In this document: positions 9,059 to 19,006 of the stretch, one piece after another
Layout of the letters: each line of letters starts with the position of its first letter
Position numbering within the stretch: position 1 is the first letter of the stretch
Origin: Gemmatimonadota bacterium
GTDB taxonomy: Bacteria > Latescibacterota > UBA2968 > GCA-2709665
Direction: 5' to 3'
DNA length: 64,000 nucleotides
Assembly: GCA_028877215.1 (NCBI GenBank)
Contig: JAPPFJ010000035.1
Location: 431,580 to 495,579 of the forward strand
Program-made: the position numbers and the translations under genes
Notes under the pieces: model-generated
The model's input: the letters and a program-made list of their open reading frames with translations, nothing else
Database searches by the model: none
Told to the model about the DNA's origin: nothing

Positions 9059-10066
9059 TTGAAGCCTTTCAAGGATTCCACTGACATCGCGGGAGACGGA
9101 TCTCTTCTGCGACAGCGTTTGCATGAGGACGGATACCTCTTCATCCGCGGCCTCTTGCCCGGAGAGATCCTGGAGTCACTGCGAACGGCATTCCTCGGGA
9201 TCGCACGCGAAGCCGGATGGGCCAGGACGGACACGCCGCCGGAGGAGGGCATCGCGGATCTGAACGGTTTCTGCGTCGAGCCCGAGCCAGCCTACATGGA
9301 CGTGTACGCGGACATGTACAGTCTGGAGGCGTTTCACGCGCTCCAGCATCATCCGAATATCGTTGAGCTTCTCGAGAGCATGGCCGGCGAGCCGATTCTG
9401 CCTCATTCGCGCATCATCGCGAGGACGATCTTTCCTCAACGGGAGGCCTATACGACCCCCGCCCACCAGGACTTCATCCCCATCCAGGGGACAGCCGAAA
9501 CGTACACCGCGTGGATTCCCCTCAGCGATCTGCCGCCCGGGATGGGCGGCCTGCAGGTCGCTGCAGGTTCACATCGCAAGGGCGTGTACGACTTCAAGCC
9601 GGCCATGGGAGCCGGCGGAATCGAGATTACCGATCCCCTCGAGGGTGCCTGGGTAAACAGTCCGTTCGCGCAGGGCGACGTCCTCTTCTTCCACAGCATG
9701 CTCGTTCACAAGGGCCTTCCGAACCGTTCCGACCGGCTCCGCATGTCCATCGACGCGCGATATCAGAGGACCAGCGATCCCATCGCGCCGGGAAGCATCC
9801 TCCCTCACAGCCAGCCGAACACCTGGGAGAACATCTATCGGGGCTGGAAGGACGAATCGCTGAAGTACTACTGGGAAAAATACGAACTGGAGATCAGGGA
9901 ATACGACAACAAGTACCACGACATGAGGGACCGGATGGCCTTCGACATGGCCGAGGCGGGAGACGAGACCGCCGTGTCCGCGCTCCAGCGCATCATTGCG
10001 CGGCACAACGACCCGGCGATGCGGGAGAGGGCGGCTGAACTGCTGGCCCGATTCGAGGCGAACTGA
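9059..10066 (+). CDS. Phytanoyl-CoA dioxygenase (PhyH) family protein
   Basis: 335 residues of a 2-oxoglutarate/Fe(II)-dependent oxygenase fold. The iron facial triad is visible: His136 and Asp138 in HQDFIP, and distal His217 in LVHKGLPN. Arg226 or Arg228 is the likely 2-oxoglutarate anchor. The start is decided by the ribosome site: AGAGGAG ends at 9053 and overlaps the upstream GTG, so the TTG at 9059, five bases downstream, is the better start. The substrate is unknown. A second, HEAT-fused relative lies at 24307-25677. It converges tightly (17 bases) on the aldolase gene. Confidence 0.88.
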   Translation: MKPFKDSTDIAGDGSLLRQRLHEDGYLFIRGLLPGEILESLRTAFLGIAREAGWARTDTPPEEGIADLNGFCVEPEPAYMDVYADMYSLEAFHALQHHPNIVELLESMAGEPILPHSRIIARTIFPQREAYTTPAHQDFIPIQGTAETYTAWIPLSDLPPGMGGLQVAAGSHRKGVYDFKPAMGAGGIEITDPLEGAWVNSPFAQGDVLFFHSMLVHKGLPNRSDRLRMSIDARYQRTSDPIAPGSILPHSQPNTWENIYRGWKDESLKYYWEKYELEIREYDNKYHDMRDRMAFDMAEAGDETAVSALQRIIARHNDPAMRERAAELLARFEAN

Positions 10067-10083
10067 GTAAGCAGCCGCGGACT

Positions 10084-10860
10084 TCAGTCGACGCTGCCGT
10101 AGGCCCGGTCGAGGTCGCGCGAACACGCTTCAAGCATCTGTGTCAGCGCGAAGAACTCGCTGCCGTGGGCGATCAGCCGGGCGCCCATGTCGTAGAGTTC
10201 CTTTACGTGATCCGGGGATGCCGCCGGACAGCCCCACGCCAACCCCCGTTCGCCCGCGACGGCGGCGACCCTTCGAATGGCCTCGTCAAGTGTGAAGCCA
10301 GGATTCATCCGGTCGATCCTCAGACCGAGGTCGCCCGGCCCGATGAACAGGCCGTCCACGCCCTGGACGGTTACGATCGCGTCCAGGTTTTCCATTGCCA
10401 GGGGCGTTTCGATCTGAACGACGAGGAAGGTCTCGCGGTTGGCATCGTCCACGTATGTTTCCCCGCCTGACATATAGAAGTCGGCATCGAGCCCGGCCGC
10501 GTCCTGGCCGCGGTCGCCAACCGGCGGAAACTTGACGGCGTCCACCAGCATCCGAGCCTTCTCCGGCGTCGAGACGTGGGGTATCATCAGGCCGGTCGCA
10601 CCGTCCTCCAGGTAACGATACAACCTCGTTTTCTCCTTGGTGGGCGGTCGAAACATGCAGTCGATGTCGAACAGGTGGAAGTAGGCGAGCATGGACTGGA
10701 TTTCCCGGTCCGTGAAACAGCGATGCTCCCCGTCCAGCCAGATACAGTCGTAGCCCGCGTTCGCGGCCATGCGGATATACGCCGGTATGAAGTGACCGAG
10801 TCCGCAGATCCGCGCAGGCCTGCCATCGCGTAATTTCGCAAGCAGTTTGCTTTTGCGCAT
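10084..10860 (-). CDS. HpcH/HpaI aldolase-citrate lyase family protein
   Basis: 258 residues from the ATG at 10860, with AGGAG eight bases upstream. The open frame extends to 11205, but only through the repeat, and that extension should not be annotated. The TIM-barrel family motifs are present: DCIWLDGEH, a metal-binding Glu in VVQIETPLAMENL, and the Asp in LFIGPGDLGLRI. Family members cleave 2-keto-3-deoxy sugar acids to pyruvate plus an aldehyde, using a divalent metal. It fits the sugar-acid theme of its neighbours. Confidence 0.87.
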   Translation of the reverse strand: MRKSKLLAKLRDGRPARICGLGHFIPAYIRMAANAGYDCIWLDGEHRCFTDREIQSMLAYFHLFDIDCMFRPPTKEKTRLYRYLEDGATGLMIPHVSTPEKARMLVDAVKFPPVGDRGQDAAGLDADFYMSGGETYVDDANRETFLVVQIETPLAMENLDAIVTVQGVDGLFIGPGDLGLRIDRMNPGFTLDEAIRRVAAVAGERGLAWGCPAASPDHVKELYDMGARLIAHGSEFFALTQMLEACSRDLDRAYGSVD

Positions 10861-11084
10861 ATTGGTGACTCCTGGCTTGTGGATTGGCTTCTTCCGGGTC
10901 CCTCGCGCCAGATTCTGAGCAACGGGATCGGGAACTGTGCCTGTATTCGTCTCGCAGAAGTGTATACCATACAGGATACGCGACAGGAACACCAGCATCT
11001 TCTGACGAGGATGCCGGAAAATCGGTGAGACGGTAGACGGAAGAAGGTAGAGTACCACACCCAGCCCCACCACCTGGTGAGAAG

Positions 11085-11230
11085 GAAGACGGGAGAGGGT
11101 AGAGATTGCATGCCGAAAAGGGGTTCTTCTCATGCCGCAGGCAAGCCGGAGGAACATATCGGCAAGGGCATCTTCTCCCGGCTCACCTCTACCGTCTACC
11201 CGCATTTCTTCTACCCTCTTACCTCTAACC
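11085..11230 (+). repeat. Dispersed palindromic repeat, copy C (long form)
   Basis: In the 538-bp gap between divergent genes (10861-11398). The core AGACGGGAGAGGGTAGAGAT, GGCATCTTCTCCCGGCTCAC and the pyrimidine-rich end are present. It is preceded from about 11030 by an extra block containing CCCAGCCCCACCACCTGGTG that copy E also carries. Further right, TTCGTGCCTTTGTGTCTTTG (11287 on) is a T/G-rich low-complexity stretch. Nothing coding is supported in the gap. Confidence 0.7.
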
Positions 11231-11398
11231 GACTCTGGCTGACCGCGGACAGCTGGTATTTCCGACCATTGATTATTGTCTTTCCTTCGTGCCTTTGTGT
11301 CTTTGTGCCTTCGTGTGAGTTAATGTTCGATTGTAGCTGATTGTGGTTTGTGCCAAAAGCTGCCAGCCCGTTTGAGTACCACAGCGACAGGAGATACC

Positions 11399-12517
11399 AT
11401 GGCCAAATATCGAGCCGGAGTCATCGGCCTGGGATGGATGGGAATGCTCTACGATCTGGCGGAGCGCATCCCGGACCTCTTCGAAATCGACGACGTGGAC
11501 CGCCCGACGCCCGAACTGGACGTCCATCGCCGGTTCTATCACCACGACCATCCGGGCACTGAAGGAAATCCGACGTCCTATGCCGAGGCGCTGTACAGCC
11601 GACCCGAGGTGGAACTGGCGGCTGCAGCCGATCGGGACCCGAAGCGACTCGCGGCGTTCACGGAACGCTACGGGATCGAGGCGACTTACGAGGATGCGGA
11701 AGCAATGCTGCGCACAGAGCGCCCGGACATCGTGGCCATTGCCACGAATACGAAAGGTCGCGCCGACCTGACATGTCTCGCGGTACAATGCGGCGCGCGC
11801 GGCATCGTTACCGACAAGCCGATGTGCCACACGCTGGAGGAGGCGGACCGCATGGTGTCAACCTGCGCCGATGCGGGCGTCCCCCTCAGTTGCGGCGCGA
11901 TCTCGACGACCCACCCCTCTTTCGGAAAAGCCAGAGAACTGGTGCAAAGCGGTGCCATCGGAGACATCAGGTCCATCGAGGCGGACTCGCCGTTCGCGCA
12001 ACATCAGAACTGGTCGTACTTTCTGGAGAGCGCGCCTGCATGGGTCTCGGGCATCGGAGACCTCCCCCGTCGCGGGGCGGGCACCGACGAGTTCGACGGT
12101 CCTGGCGGAAGCGACGAATTCAGGGGCCAGGGAATCATGGTCACGGCGGATCAGACGATCGTACACTTTCGGACGGGAGCGCCGGGGGTCCGGCTGGAGG
12201 GAAGTACTGGAGAGATCGAGTTCGCGGGCCGTCGATGGCGGCTGAGACAACAGCTGGAGACGACCGGCAACATTCGCGTCGAAATGCCGTGGCCTGAGCC
12301 GCAGTTCGTGCATCCTTACGGCGCGGTCTACTCGCTGAACGACGTGATCGACTGCATGGAAAGCCGCATGGAGGAACCGAAGAACTCGGGCCGGCGGATT
12401 GCCGTGGCCCTGGAAGTGGAGATTGCGCTGAAGCTTTCCTCGGCGCGAGGGGGAGAGCGCGTGGAGCTTCCTCTTGAAGACCGTTCGCTAGGGCTGAACT
12501 ACGACTGGTTCCGTTAA
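11399..12517 (+). CDS. Gfo/Idh/MocA-family oxidoreductase
   Basis: 372 residues from the ATG at 11399 (AGGAG upstream). The N-terminal Rossmann motif is GVIGLGWMG at residues 6-14. TDKPMCHTLEEAD corresponds to the family's catalytic EKP motif, with Asp in place of Glu. The C-terminal alpha/beta domain ends in the usual YSLNDVIDCMES and VALEVEIALKLS segments. Family enzymes are NAD(P)-dependent dehydrogenases of sugars, cyclitols or their acids. The exact substrate is unknown. It converges on the second Ldh2 gene. Confidence 0.9.
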   Translation: MAKYRAGVIGLGWMGMLYDLAERIPDLFEIDDVDRPTPELDVHRRFYHHDHPGTEGNPTSYAEALYSRPEVELAAAADRDPKRLAAFTERYGIEATYEDAEAMLRTERPDIVAIATNTKGRADLTCLAVQCGARGIVTDKPMCHTLEEADRMVSTCADAGVPLSCGAISTTHPSFGKARELVQSGAIGDIRSIEADSPFAQHQNWSYFLESAPAWVSGIGDLPRRGAGTDEFDGPGGSDEFRGQGIMVTADQTIVHFRTGAPGVRLEGSTGEIEFAGRRWRLRQQLETTGNIRVEMPWPEPQFVHPYGAVYSLNDVIDCMESRMEEPKNSGRRIAVALEVEIALKLSSARGGERVELPLEDRSLGLNYDWFR

Positions 12518-12559
12518 AAGCCGAAATTCCGTCCCGTATCGCCCGGTTGTGCCGGGGTC

Positions 12560-13540
12560 CTACGTCCAGGGTACCTCGAGACCGAACTCGCGGGCGAGGC
12601 CCTCGAGCGACGTTAGCGCTTTCGCACTGACGGGAATGCCGTTCTGCCGATAATTGGCCTCCTTCTTCCAGGCCCTCCGCCCCGGCAGACCCCCATCCGA
12701 AAGTCCGGGCAACGGCCGCATCTTCGCGGTCTCGTCCATCAGGTAGTCCATGTCCGCTTTGAACGCGTCGGGCGAGGTGAAGCGGCTCACGTCCAGCGCC
12801 ATGTGAAATCCGGACTGATCGGCGCCCTGGAACTTCGTGGATCTCCGGTCGAATTCCGGCAGCATCTGTCCCCCGAGGGTCCCCGAGAGGATGTTGGCCA
12901 CGTGAGACATGCCAATGGCCTTCACGAATACCGCCGGATTCCTGCGGACGTCCTCGTCTTCCGCCACGAAATGGCTGGCATAATCAAGCAGGAAGTTGGG
13001 ACGACCGGGGCCTGCCGTCATCCCGAAGGCCAGCGGCGGGCTGCCCTGGATCGAGCCGCGGATGCTGTCGGAGCGATTGTAAGACGGCGCGGCGTTCCGG
13101 CCTGAGAGGCTGATGCCGACGAGGTCCTCCTTGAGGGCCATCCGGACGTACTTCCCTGAACTTCCCAGATGGTCGTGATAGACAGTGGTGACCGCGCCAA
13201 CGCCGAGTTCTTTGGCTTTGTCGATGGCCATCTGCATCGCCCGGGTGGCGACGATCATCCCCAGACCGCCGTCTCCGCTGAGCGCGGCGGTCGCGGGGCC
13301 TTCGTGGAGGACGCGGATGTTCGGATCGGGATTCGCGCGTCCATCCTGGAATGAGCGGACGTATCGCTCCACCTGCAAAACGCCGTGGCTGACCACGCCG
13401 CGCAGTTCGGTGTCGATCAGCAGGTCGGCGATCAATCGGGCGTGCTCCGCGGGCAGAGGAACGGCTTCGTAGATTTCGCGTACGAGGCGTCGCAGGTCTT
13501 CAGCGGCAACGCGTATGCCGTCTGTCGGTGGGACGTTCAC
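12560..13540 (-). CDS. Ldh2-family oxidoreductase (second copy)
   Basis: 326 residues from the GTG at 13540, chosen because AGGAG lies seven bases upstream; the in-frame start at 13588 has no such site. The family motif appears as GVVSHGVLQVERY with the catalytic His, followed by GGLGMIVATRAMQMAIDKA and NFLLDYASHFVAEDEDV. It differs from the 4433-5503 protein throughout and is not a recent duplicate. The expected activity is NAD(P)-dependent 2-hydroxy-acid oxidation; the substrate is not determined. Confidence 0.85.
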   Translation of the reverse strand: MNVPPTDGIRVAAEDLRRLVREIYEAVPLPAEHARLIADLLIDTELRGVVSHGVLQVERYVRSFQDGRANPDPNIRVLHEGPATAALSGDGGLGMIVATRAMQMAIDKAKELGVGAVTTVYHDHLGSSGKYVRMALKEDLVGISLSGRNAAPSYNRSDSIRGSIQGSPPLAFGMTAGPGRPNFLLDYASHFVAEDEDVRRNPAVFVKAIGMSHVANILSGTLGGQMLPEFDRRSTKFQGADQSGFHMALDVSRFTSPDAFKADMDYLMDETAKMRPLPGLSDGGLPGRRAWKKEANYRQNGIPVSAKALTSLEGLAREFGLEVPWT

Positions 13541-14393
13541 GGATAATCTCCTTGATTGGACGTCGGTTCTGGCCGGCCCGGAGAGCACGGCCCACGTCGA
13601 TGAAACATTCGACGGTCCGGTACTGGTGCTGCCGGCCGAAGTGCGCGGAAAGCTGGACGCGGCGAGCGTGCGCTACGGAGAAAGACTGGAGCAGGAACAC
13701 CGGCCGGTTGATGACGGGACCGGCTGAGGCAGGAAAAGCCTGCCGAATACGACGTATCGAGGTGCCGGCGCCCGTGGGAGGAAATCCTTTGGCGCGAGAT
13801 TTACTTCTATCTACAGCCCGGCGAGAGGACCATTTGATGGGCAGACAGGAATGTCCGCCCCACCCTTTGAGGTTTCGCGCCAGTATACACCCCGCACCGG
13901 CGCCGATCGGACACAGAACGTCCGACGTTCGCCGCCCTCGCGCGAATCTTGCGCATTTGTGCTGCTTCTGATGTATTGTCGATTCAAAGTAGCCAAGACA
14001 TTCTACCATGCCGCAGTAGATCCTTCGTCAGCCTGCGGGGCTTCCTCAGGATGACAGTTTGGGCGTATGTGCGGCATGTCAAGTGCGACTGTCGTTGCCT
14101 TCCCCCCACCGCATCAGCCATCGCCGGCCCTTCGACAAGCTCAGGGGTCGGCTCGGCTTCTGCGACTCCCCCTCAAGGGGGGAGTGATTGGTCTATCAAA
14201 CCGGCGCGCCTTCCCTTCCATCTATTTGATTGCGCCTGAAGGAAGCAAATCCGCGGTAGATGAATGATTCGTTAATGAAGCAGTACGGTTGACACCAAAA
14301 GCGCCTCGGCTCTTCACCGGGGCGCTTTTCACGTTTGTATGCGAAAATGGTGCTGCAACAGTCCAATATTTCTACCGCATCCCAATGGCAGTG
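13541..14393. other. 853-bp gene-poor gap with repeats
   Basis: No coding frame is convincing. Visible items: a 28-bp imperfect hairpin at 13839-13866 (GGGCAGACAGGAATGTCCGC and eight more bases) repeated exactly at 43126-43153; the nearby string GGATGACAGT(T)TGGGCG near 14049, also shared with 43171 on; a CTTCGACAAGCTCAGG copy at 14128-14146; and the terminator at 14297-14329. A short open frame at 13515-13727 on the plus strand starts inside the Ldh2 gene and has no ribosome site. Confidence 0.6.
14297..14329. terminator. Hairpin terminator downstream of the selenoprotein gene
   Basis: AAAAGCGCC at 14297-14305 pairs exactly with GGCGCTTTT at 14321-14329, extended inward by TCGG/CCGG around a seven-base loop. 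It lies about 65 bases past the stop codon at 14394 for the minus-strand gene. The A and T runs make it usable in both directions. Confidence 0.72.
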
Positions 14394-15584
14394 TTAATCG
14401 AAATAATTCCGCCGGATTGATGCGGGAGGGGTGCGATCGATGGGATTGTCCGACGCGAGTTCCAAGGCGAAACCGATGGGCGCTGGGCCGGGGTCGTCGA
14501 AGCGAACGTTGTAGGTTGTGCAGCCCCAGCGGTCGCCGGTCGCGACGGCATCGAAAGCCCGGAAGGTTCGCGTCAAAGGATTGTAATCGAGCCGCCCATA
14601 CAGATCCAGTTTCAATCCGCGAGGCTTGTCAACCGTCAGGCCGCTGTGGGGATTGGATTCGAAATTGGGTTCCCCTTCCAGGTGGATGCGGCCCTCCATG
14701 CGGAGCCGGACGAGGTCGGCTTGGACAGATTCGACCGTCAGGCTGATCTCTCCGTCTTTCAGGTCTTCATCCTTCCATCCGTGCGATTGACCGCGGGCCG
14801 TATCGATGAATTGGTTCAGGGCGAGACGCCTCGTGAAAAAATCCGGCGCGCGAAAGGTCTGACCGTGCCCGGCATTTTCAGGCACGAGTGACAGGGTCTC
14901 CTCTTCGGTAAACCACGCGAAGTCGATGTTGTGCCGGGGGTCCACGTCGCCGGAGTTCCGCGGAAGGTCGCGAACCGCGACTTTCAGCACAAGGCCGTTT
15001 TCCGGATAGGACCAACCGAGCATGGGATCGACGGGATAGGTATCGGGAATTTCAGGTGACTCGCCGGAATCCGGGCGCCCCCGCCAGCGTTCCAGGCTTT
15101 GCTCGAGCACTTCCAGGAGCGGAGCGGCGTCCCGCGTATTGATGGACCCCAGCAACTCGCCATCGGACGTGCATGCGTAATGGCCCTGCCTGGTCGCCGT
15201 GGGTTCGCTCACGCCCCCGTAGTGGCCCTGTTCGGCCACGAGGCGGAAGAATTCGCCCTTGGCGTCTTTCTGCGTCTGGGTATAGCTGCAGTTGTCCGCA
15301 ACGGGAATGTAGGATTCGTTGAGGATCCGGATAATCTTCGGATGGGAGAAGACGGACTCACGGCCCGCGATGCCGTTGTTTCAGACGCAGCCGAGCGGGT
15401 TGCCGTTCATCGCCCAGATAAACAGCGGTCTCCGCACCGCGGCCGCGCGGCGGCGGGCCGCCCAGAGGTCGGTCTCCCAGGGGATGTCCTTCCACCGCAT
15501 CTCTTCGGGCTTCGATTTTATCAGCGAGGACAGAGATTCCATCGTTTCGGGACCGGGCGTCCATTCTTTCTTGCGATCTGTCAT
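14394..15584 (-). CDS. Probable selenoprotein: thioredoxin-like protein with in-frame TGA (Sec68)
   Basis: Read from the ATG at 15584 (AAGGAG seven bases upstream) this is a 396-residue protein if the TGA at 15381-15383 is decoded. The frame is open for 67 codons before the TGA and 328 codons after it, with no other stop and no shift. The TGA falls at NPLGC-V-U-NNG, directly after a predicted strand (PLFIWAMN), where thioredoxin-fold proteins carry their active site; this gives Cys66-Val67-Sec68. Downstream segments IRILNESYIPVADN and CTSDGELLG fit later thioredoxin-fold elements, followed by about 250 residues that I do not recognise. An RNA hairpin suited to a bacterial SECIS starts 12 bases after the TGA. 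Alternatives are a nonsense mutation or two separate genes; the second half has no ribosome site of its own that I can see. No Sec machinery lies in the window. Confidence 0.72.
15352..15368 (-). promoter_or_regulatory. Candidate bacterial SECIS hairpin after the in-frame TGA
   Basis: On the mRNA, GCGGGC (15368-15363) pairs with GUCCGU (15357-15352), including two G-U pairs, around the loop CGUGA. The loop starts 18 bases after the UGA and has G as its second base. Both fit the usual bSECIS rules (a G in the first two loop positions, loop about 16-37 bases from UGA). A competing five-pair hairpin, ACGGC with GCCGU, starts closer to the UGA. Confidence 0.45.
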
Positions 15585-15990
15585 ATCAATCTCCTTTGTT
15601 TTTCTCCCGGTCTCCCGCCGGAGACGATGAGCCGGGTGGAGAGATTCTGCGCTGTCGTTGATTTTGTAGGGGCGACCGGCCGGTCGCCCACGTAATGGCG
15701 CTGACATCGATGATTGATTTCGCGTGGCCGTAATGCTAACCGGTTTTAGCTGATGGCTGACAGCTTTTCTCCGTGTCTTCGGGTGAGAATTCTCGCTGGT
15801 CGCCTCTGCCTTTCCTCTACATTCTTCCTTGCCTTTCGTTGTGTCTCCGTGTGAGCCCGTTCTTCCGGGTTTTCCTCCCCCTTTCCTTCAGGAGAGAGGG
15901 CCGGGGAGAGAGGTCTGCGGGGCTGGGTTGAGGAGTTGCTTTTGATCTTGCCTTTCGTTTCTAGCTGACAGCTGACGGCTGATAGCTTCT
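15585..15990. other. 406-bp gap with dispersed repeat fragments
   Basis: Contains a diverged GTAGGGGC element with an internal palindrome (GGCGACCGGCCGGTCGCC) near 15670-15688. It also has two AGCTGA(T/C)(A/G)GCTGA-type strings near 15747 and 15963, and a T/C-rich stretch between 15800 and 15900. No gene or clear promoter was found. Confidence 0.5.
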
Positions 15991-16755
<765 letters not shown>

Positions 16756-17026
16756 AATATACTCTAACCTTGATTCGTAAGGCGTCGGGTACGTAAAGTC
16801 GAATATATGATTGTAAATAAAGGCGATTAGACGGCTGATTACCAGGATACACCAGGTCACTGGACGTGAAGGAAGAAACGTCCTTCTTTACGTCGATAAC
16901 GCCCTGTTTCGGAGGATTTTATCGCGTCGCCGCGTTGCTGTTTCATTCGGATTGAGGCTAACTGCGTGAAGTCCGGAGGCGAAAAACACCTCCGACCACG
17001 TCGACTGACCCGTTCGTCGCCCGGGG

Positions 17027-18916
17027 TCAGATGAACTTTACGCTCTTCACTTCGCGGTTGGCCAGGCGGATTCCCCGGGCCCTGTTGCCACGAACGGGAT
17101 AGTCGGCAATGGCGAATTGCTCTTCGGTGATTCTCACCCGCGGTTTTGGTTTGAATAAAGCCCGGACCGTGCGGCTCGAATCCGTGGTGAGTTTCAGGAT
17201 GCGGCAGCCTTCGGGAACAAGCTCGTACCCCCGGTTCAGGATGAACTTGTCGATTTTGCACCGTTTGATGTAAAGATATCCGGTCCGGTTCTCCTTGTAG
17301 AGTATGTTGTAGACGCGGTCATCATCCACGAAATCGCAGAAAAGCATGCCCTTGTCCACGAAAAGCTTCTCGGGGGCGTCCACGACGGAGTACGTTCCGG
17401 ACTTGCGGATCACCAGAACACGGTCGTACGGAGACACGTCGAAAAGGGCGACGCCATTGACCTGGTGGCCCAGGTAACCGGTATTCCTGTCGTAGCGCAG
17501 CTTAAGATTTCGCTGGGCGGCTTCCCGGACGTCGACCTTCTGGATGCTTGCGATCTCTGTCTTCCGGGGGTGATCGGCCCGGTATTTCTCTATGATCCCT
17601 TGGACGAATCCGATGGCGTAGGCCTGGATGCCGCGCAGGTTGGCGCGGACCTCCCTGAGGCGCTTGCGGATTTCCTGCATTTCCTCCTGGGCCTTGTTTA
17701 TATCATAGAGCGAGATGCGCCTGATGGGGATCTTGAGCAGGTTATCCACGTCCTCATGCGAGATTTCCGCCCTGATGCTCTCCCTGAAGTGTTCGAGCCC
17801 GTCGAACACCGCACGGTACACATCCTCGGAGGTGGTCTCCTCCTCGATGCTCTTGTAGATCCGGTTTTCGATGAAGATCTGTTCGAGCGTCTTCGCGTGA
17901 TGCCGCGCGGTCAACCGCCGCTCTTCGAGTTTGAGTTCTTTCCTGAGCAGCTCGACCAGGCGGTCCGTATTGTATCGGATCACATCGGTCACGGTGGTGA
18001 TCTGCGGCCGGTTCTCGCGTATGACCAGCAGATTCGCCGCAATGGACGTCTCGCAGTCCGTAAACGCATACAGGGCGTCGACGGTATCCCTGGTATGCAC
18101 GCCGCGGGCGAGCTGGATTTCAATTTCCACCTGATCGGTCGTATAGTCGCTGATACCCGAGATTTTGAGTTTGCCTTTTTTGGAAGCGTCTTCGATGGAG
18201 GCGATGAGGGTCTCGGTTGTCGTACCGAACGGCAGTTCGCGCACGATGATGCGTTTCGGATCCTTAGTATCCAGTCTTGCCCGGGCGAGGACCTTTCCGT
18301 TGCCGTCGTCATATTGGGAGACGTCCACCATTCCGCCCGTGGGAAAGTCGGGATGGAGGCGGAACGGCCGGTCCTGCAGGCAGGCGATCTGCGCCTCGAG
18401 CAGTTCGATCAGGTTGTGCGGGAGAATCCGGGTGGTCATGCCCGCGGCGATGCCCTCGGAGCCTATGGCGAGCAGGACCGGGATCTTCGCGGGAAAAGCG
18501 AGCGGCTCTCGGTTGCGGCCGTCGTACGAATCTTCGAATTCGGTCGTCTCTGGGTTGAACAGGACCTCTCTGGCCAGTTGCGTGAGCCGGCATTCGATAT
18601 ATCGCGCCGCGGAAGCCTCGTCGCCCGTAAATATGTTGCCGAAATTGCCCTGCCTGTCGATGAACAGCTCCTTGTTCGCCAGGTTGACGAGGGCGCCGAA
18701 GATTGAGAGATCCCCATGCGGATGGTACCTCATAGTCTGGCCCACGACGTTGGCGACCTTATGGTACTTGCCGTCGTCCATCTCGTGGAGGGCGTGCAGG
18801 ATGCGCCGCTGAACCGGCTTGAAGCCGTCGTCGATACTGGGGATCGCCCGGTTCTTGATGGAATAGGACGCAAACTCGAGGTAGTATTTTTCGTAGAGGG
18901 TGTCGACGAACGCCAC
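17027..18916 (-). CDS. parC: Type IIA topoisomerase subunit A (ParC/GyrA-like, short form)
   Basis: 629 residues. The winged-helix/tower region includes DGFKPVQRRIL, GQTMRYHPHGD and the active-site Tyr106 in EASAARYIECRLT, which forms the phosphotyrosine link to cut DNA. The coiled-coil gate follows at about 340-480. The C-terminal region is only about 170 residues, too short for a full six-bladed pinwheel, and no GyrA box is apparent, so a topoisomerase IV-type decatenase is more likely than gyrase. It lies 90 bases downstream of the subunit B gene and is almost certainly co-transcribed with it. The symbol is by similarity to the A subunit. Confidence 0.85.
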   Translation of the reverse strand: MAFVDTLYEKYYLEFASYSIKNRAIPSIDDGFKPVQRRILHALHEMDDGKYHKVANVVGQTMRYHPHGDLSIFGALVNLANKELFIDRQGNFGNIFTGDEASAARYIECRLTQLAREVLFNPETTEFEDSYDGRNREPLAFPAKIPVLLAIGSEGIAAGMTTRILPHNLIELLEAQIACLQDRPFRLHPDFPTGGMVDVSQYDDGNGKVLARARLDTKDPKRIIVRELPFGTTTETLIASIEDASKKGKLKISGISDYTTDQVEIEIQLARGVHTRDTVDALYAFTDCETSIAANLLVIRENRPQITTVTDVIRYNTDRLVELLRKELKLEERRLTARHHAKTLEQIFIENRIYKSIEEETTSEDVYRAVFDGLEHFRESIRAEISHEDVDNLLKIPIRRISLYDINKAQEEMQEIRKRLREVRANLRGIQAYAIGFVQGIIEKYRADHPRKTEIASIQKVDVREAAQRNLKLRYDRNTGYLGHQVNGVALFDVSPYDRVLVIRKSGTYSVVDAPEKLFVDKGMLFCDFVDDDRVYNILYKENRTGYLYIKRCKIDKFILNRGYELVPEGCRILKLTTDSSRTVRALFKPKPRVRITEEQFAIADYPVRGNRARGIRLANREVKSVKFI

Positions 18917-19006
18917 GGTATCTCCTCTTTACCGTTCAACATCAAGACTTCAGGGGCCAGGCGGCACGCTCCTGACCCCTGTATTCACGGGGGATTAACC
19001 CGACAT

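Noticed and set aside
10861..11205. N-terminal extension of the HpcH/HpaI protein
   Set aside because: Translation of repeat copy C; a good ribosome site precedes the internal ATG at 10860 where family similarity starts.
13515..13727. Small plus-strand open frame over the 5' end of the second Ldh2 gene
   Set aside because: No ribosome site, no family similarity, and it overlaps the start of a supported gene.
14394..15239. Second half of the selenoprotein gene as an independent gene starting at 15239
   Set aside because: The GTG there lies inside continuous in-frame coding sequence with thioredoxin-like features upstream, and no clear ribosome site was seen. It remains the main alternative if no Sec machinery exists.
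17465..18706. 413-codon plus-strand open frame inside the topoisomerase A gene
   Set aside because: Antisense to a highly conserved gene; no start site or recognisable domains.
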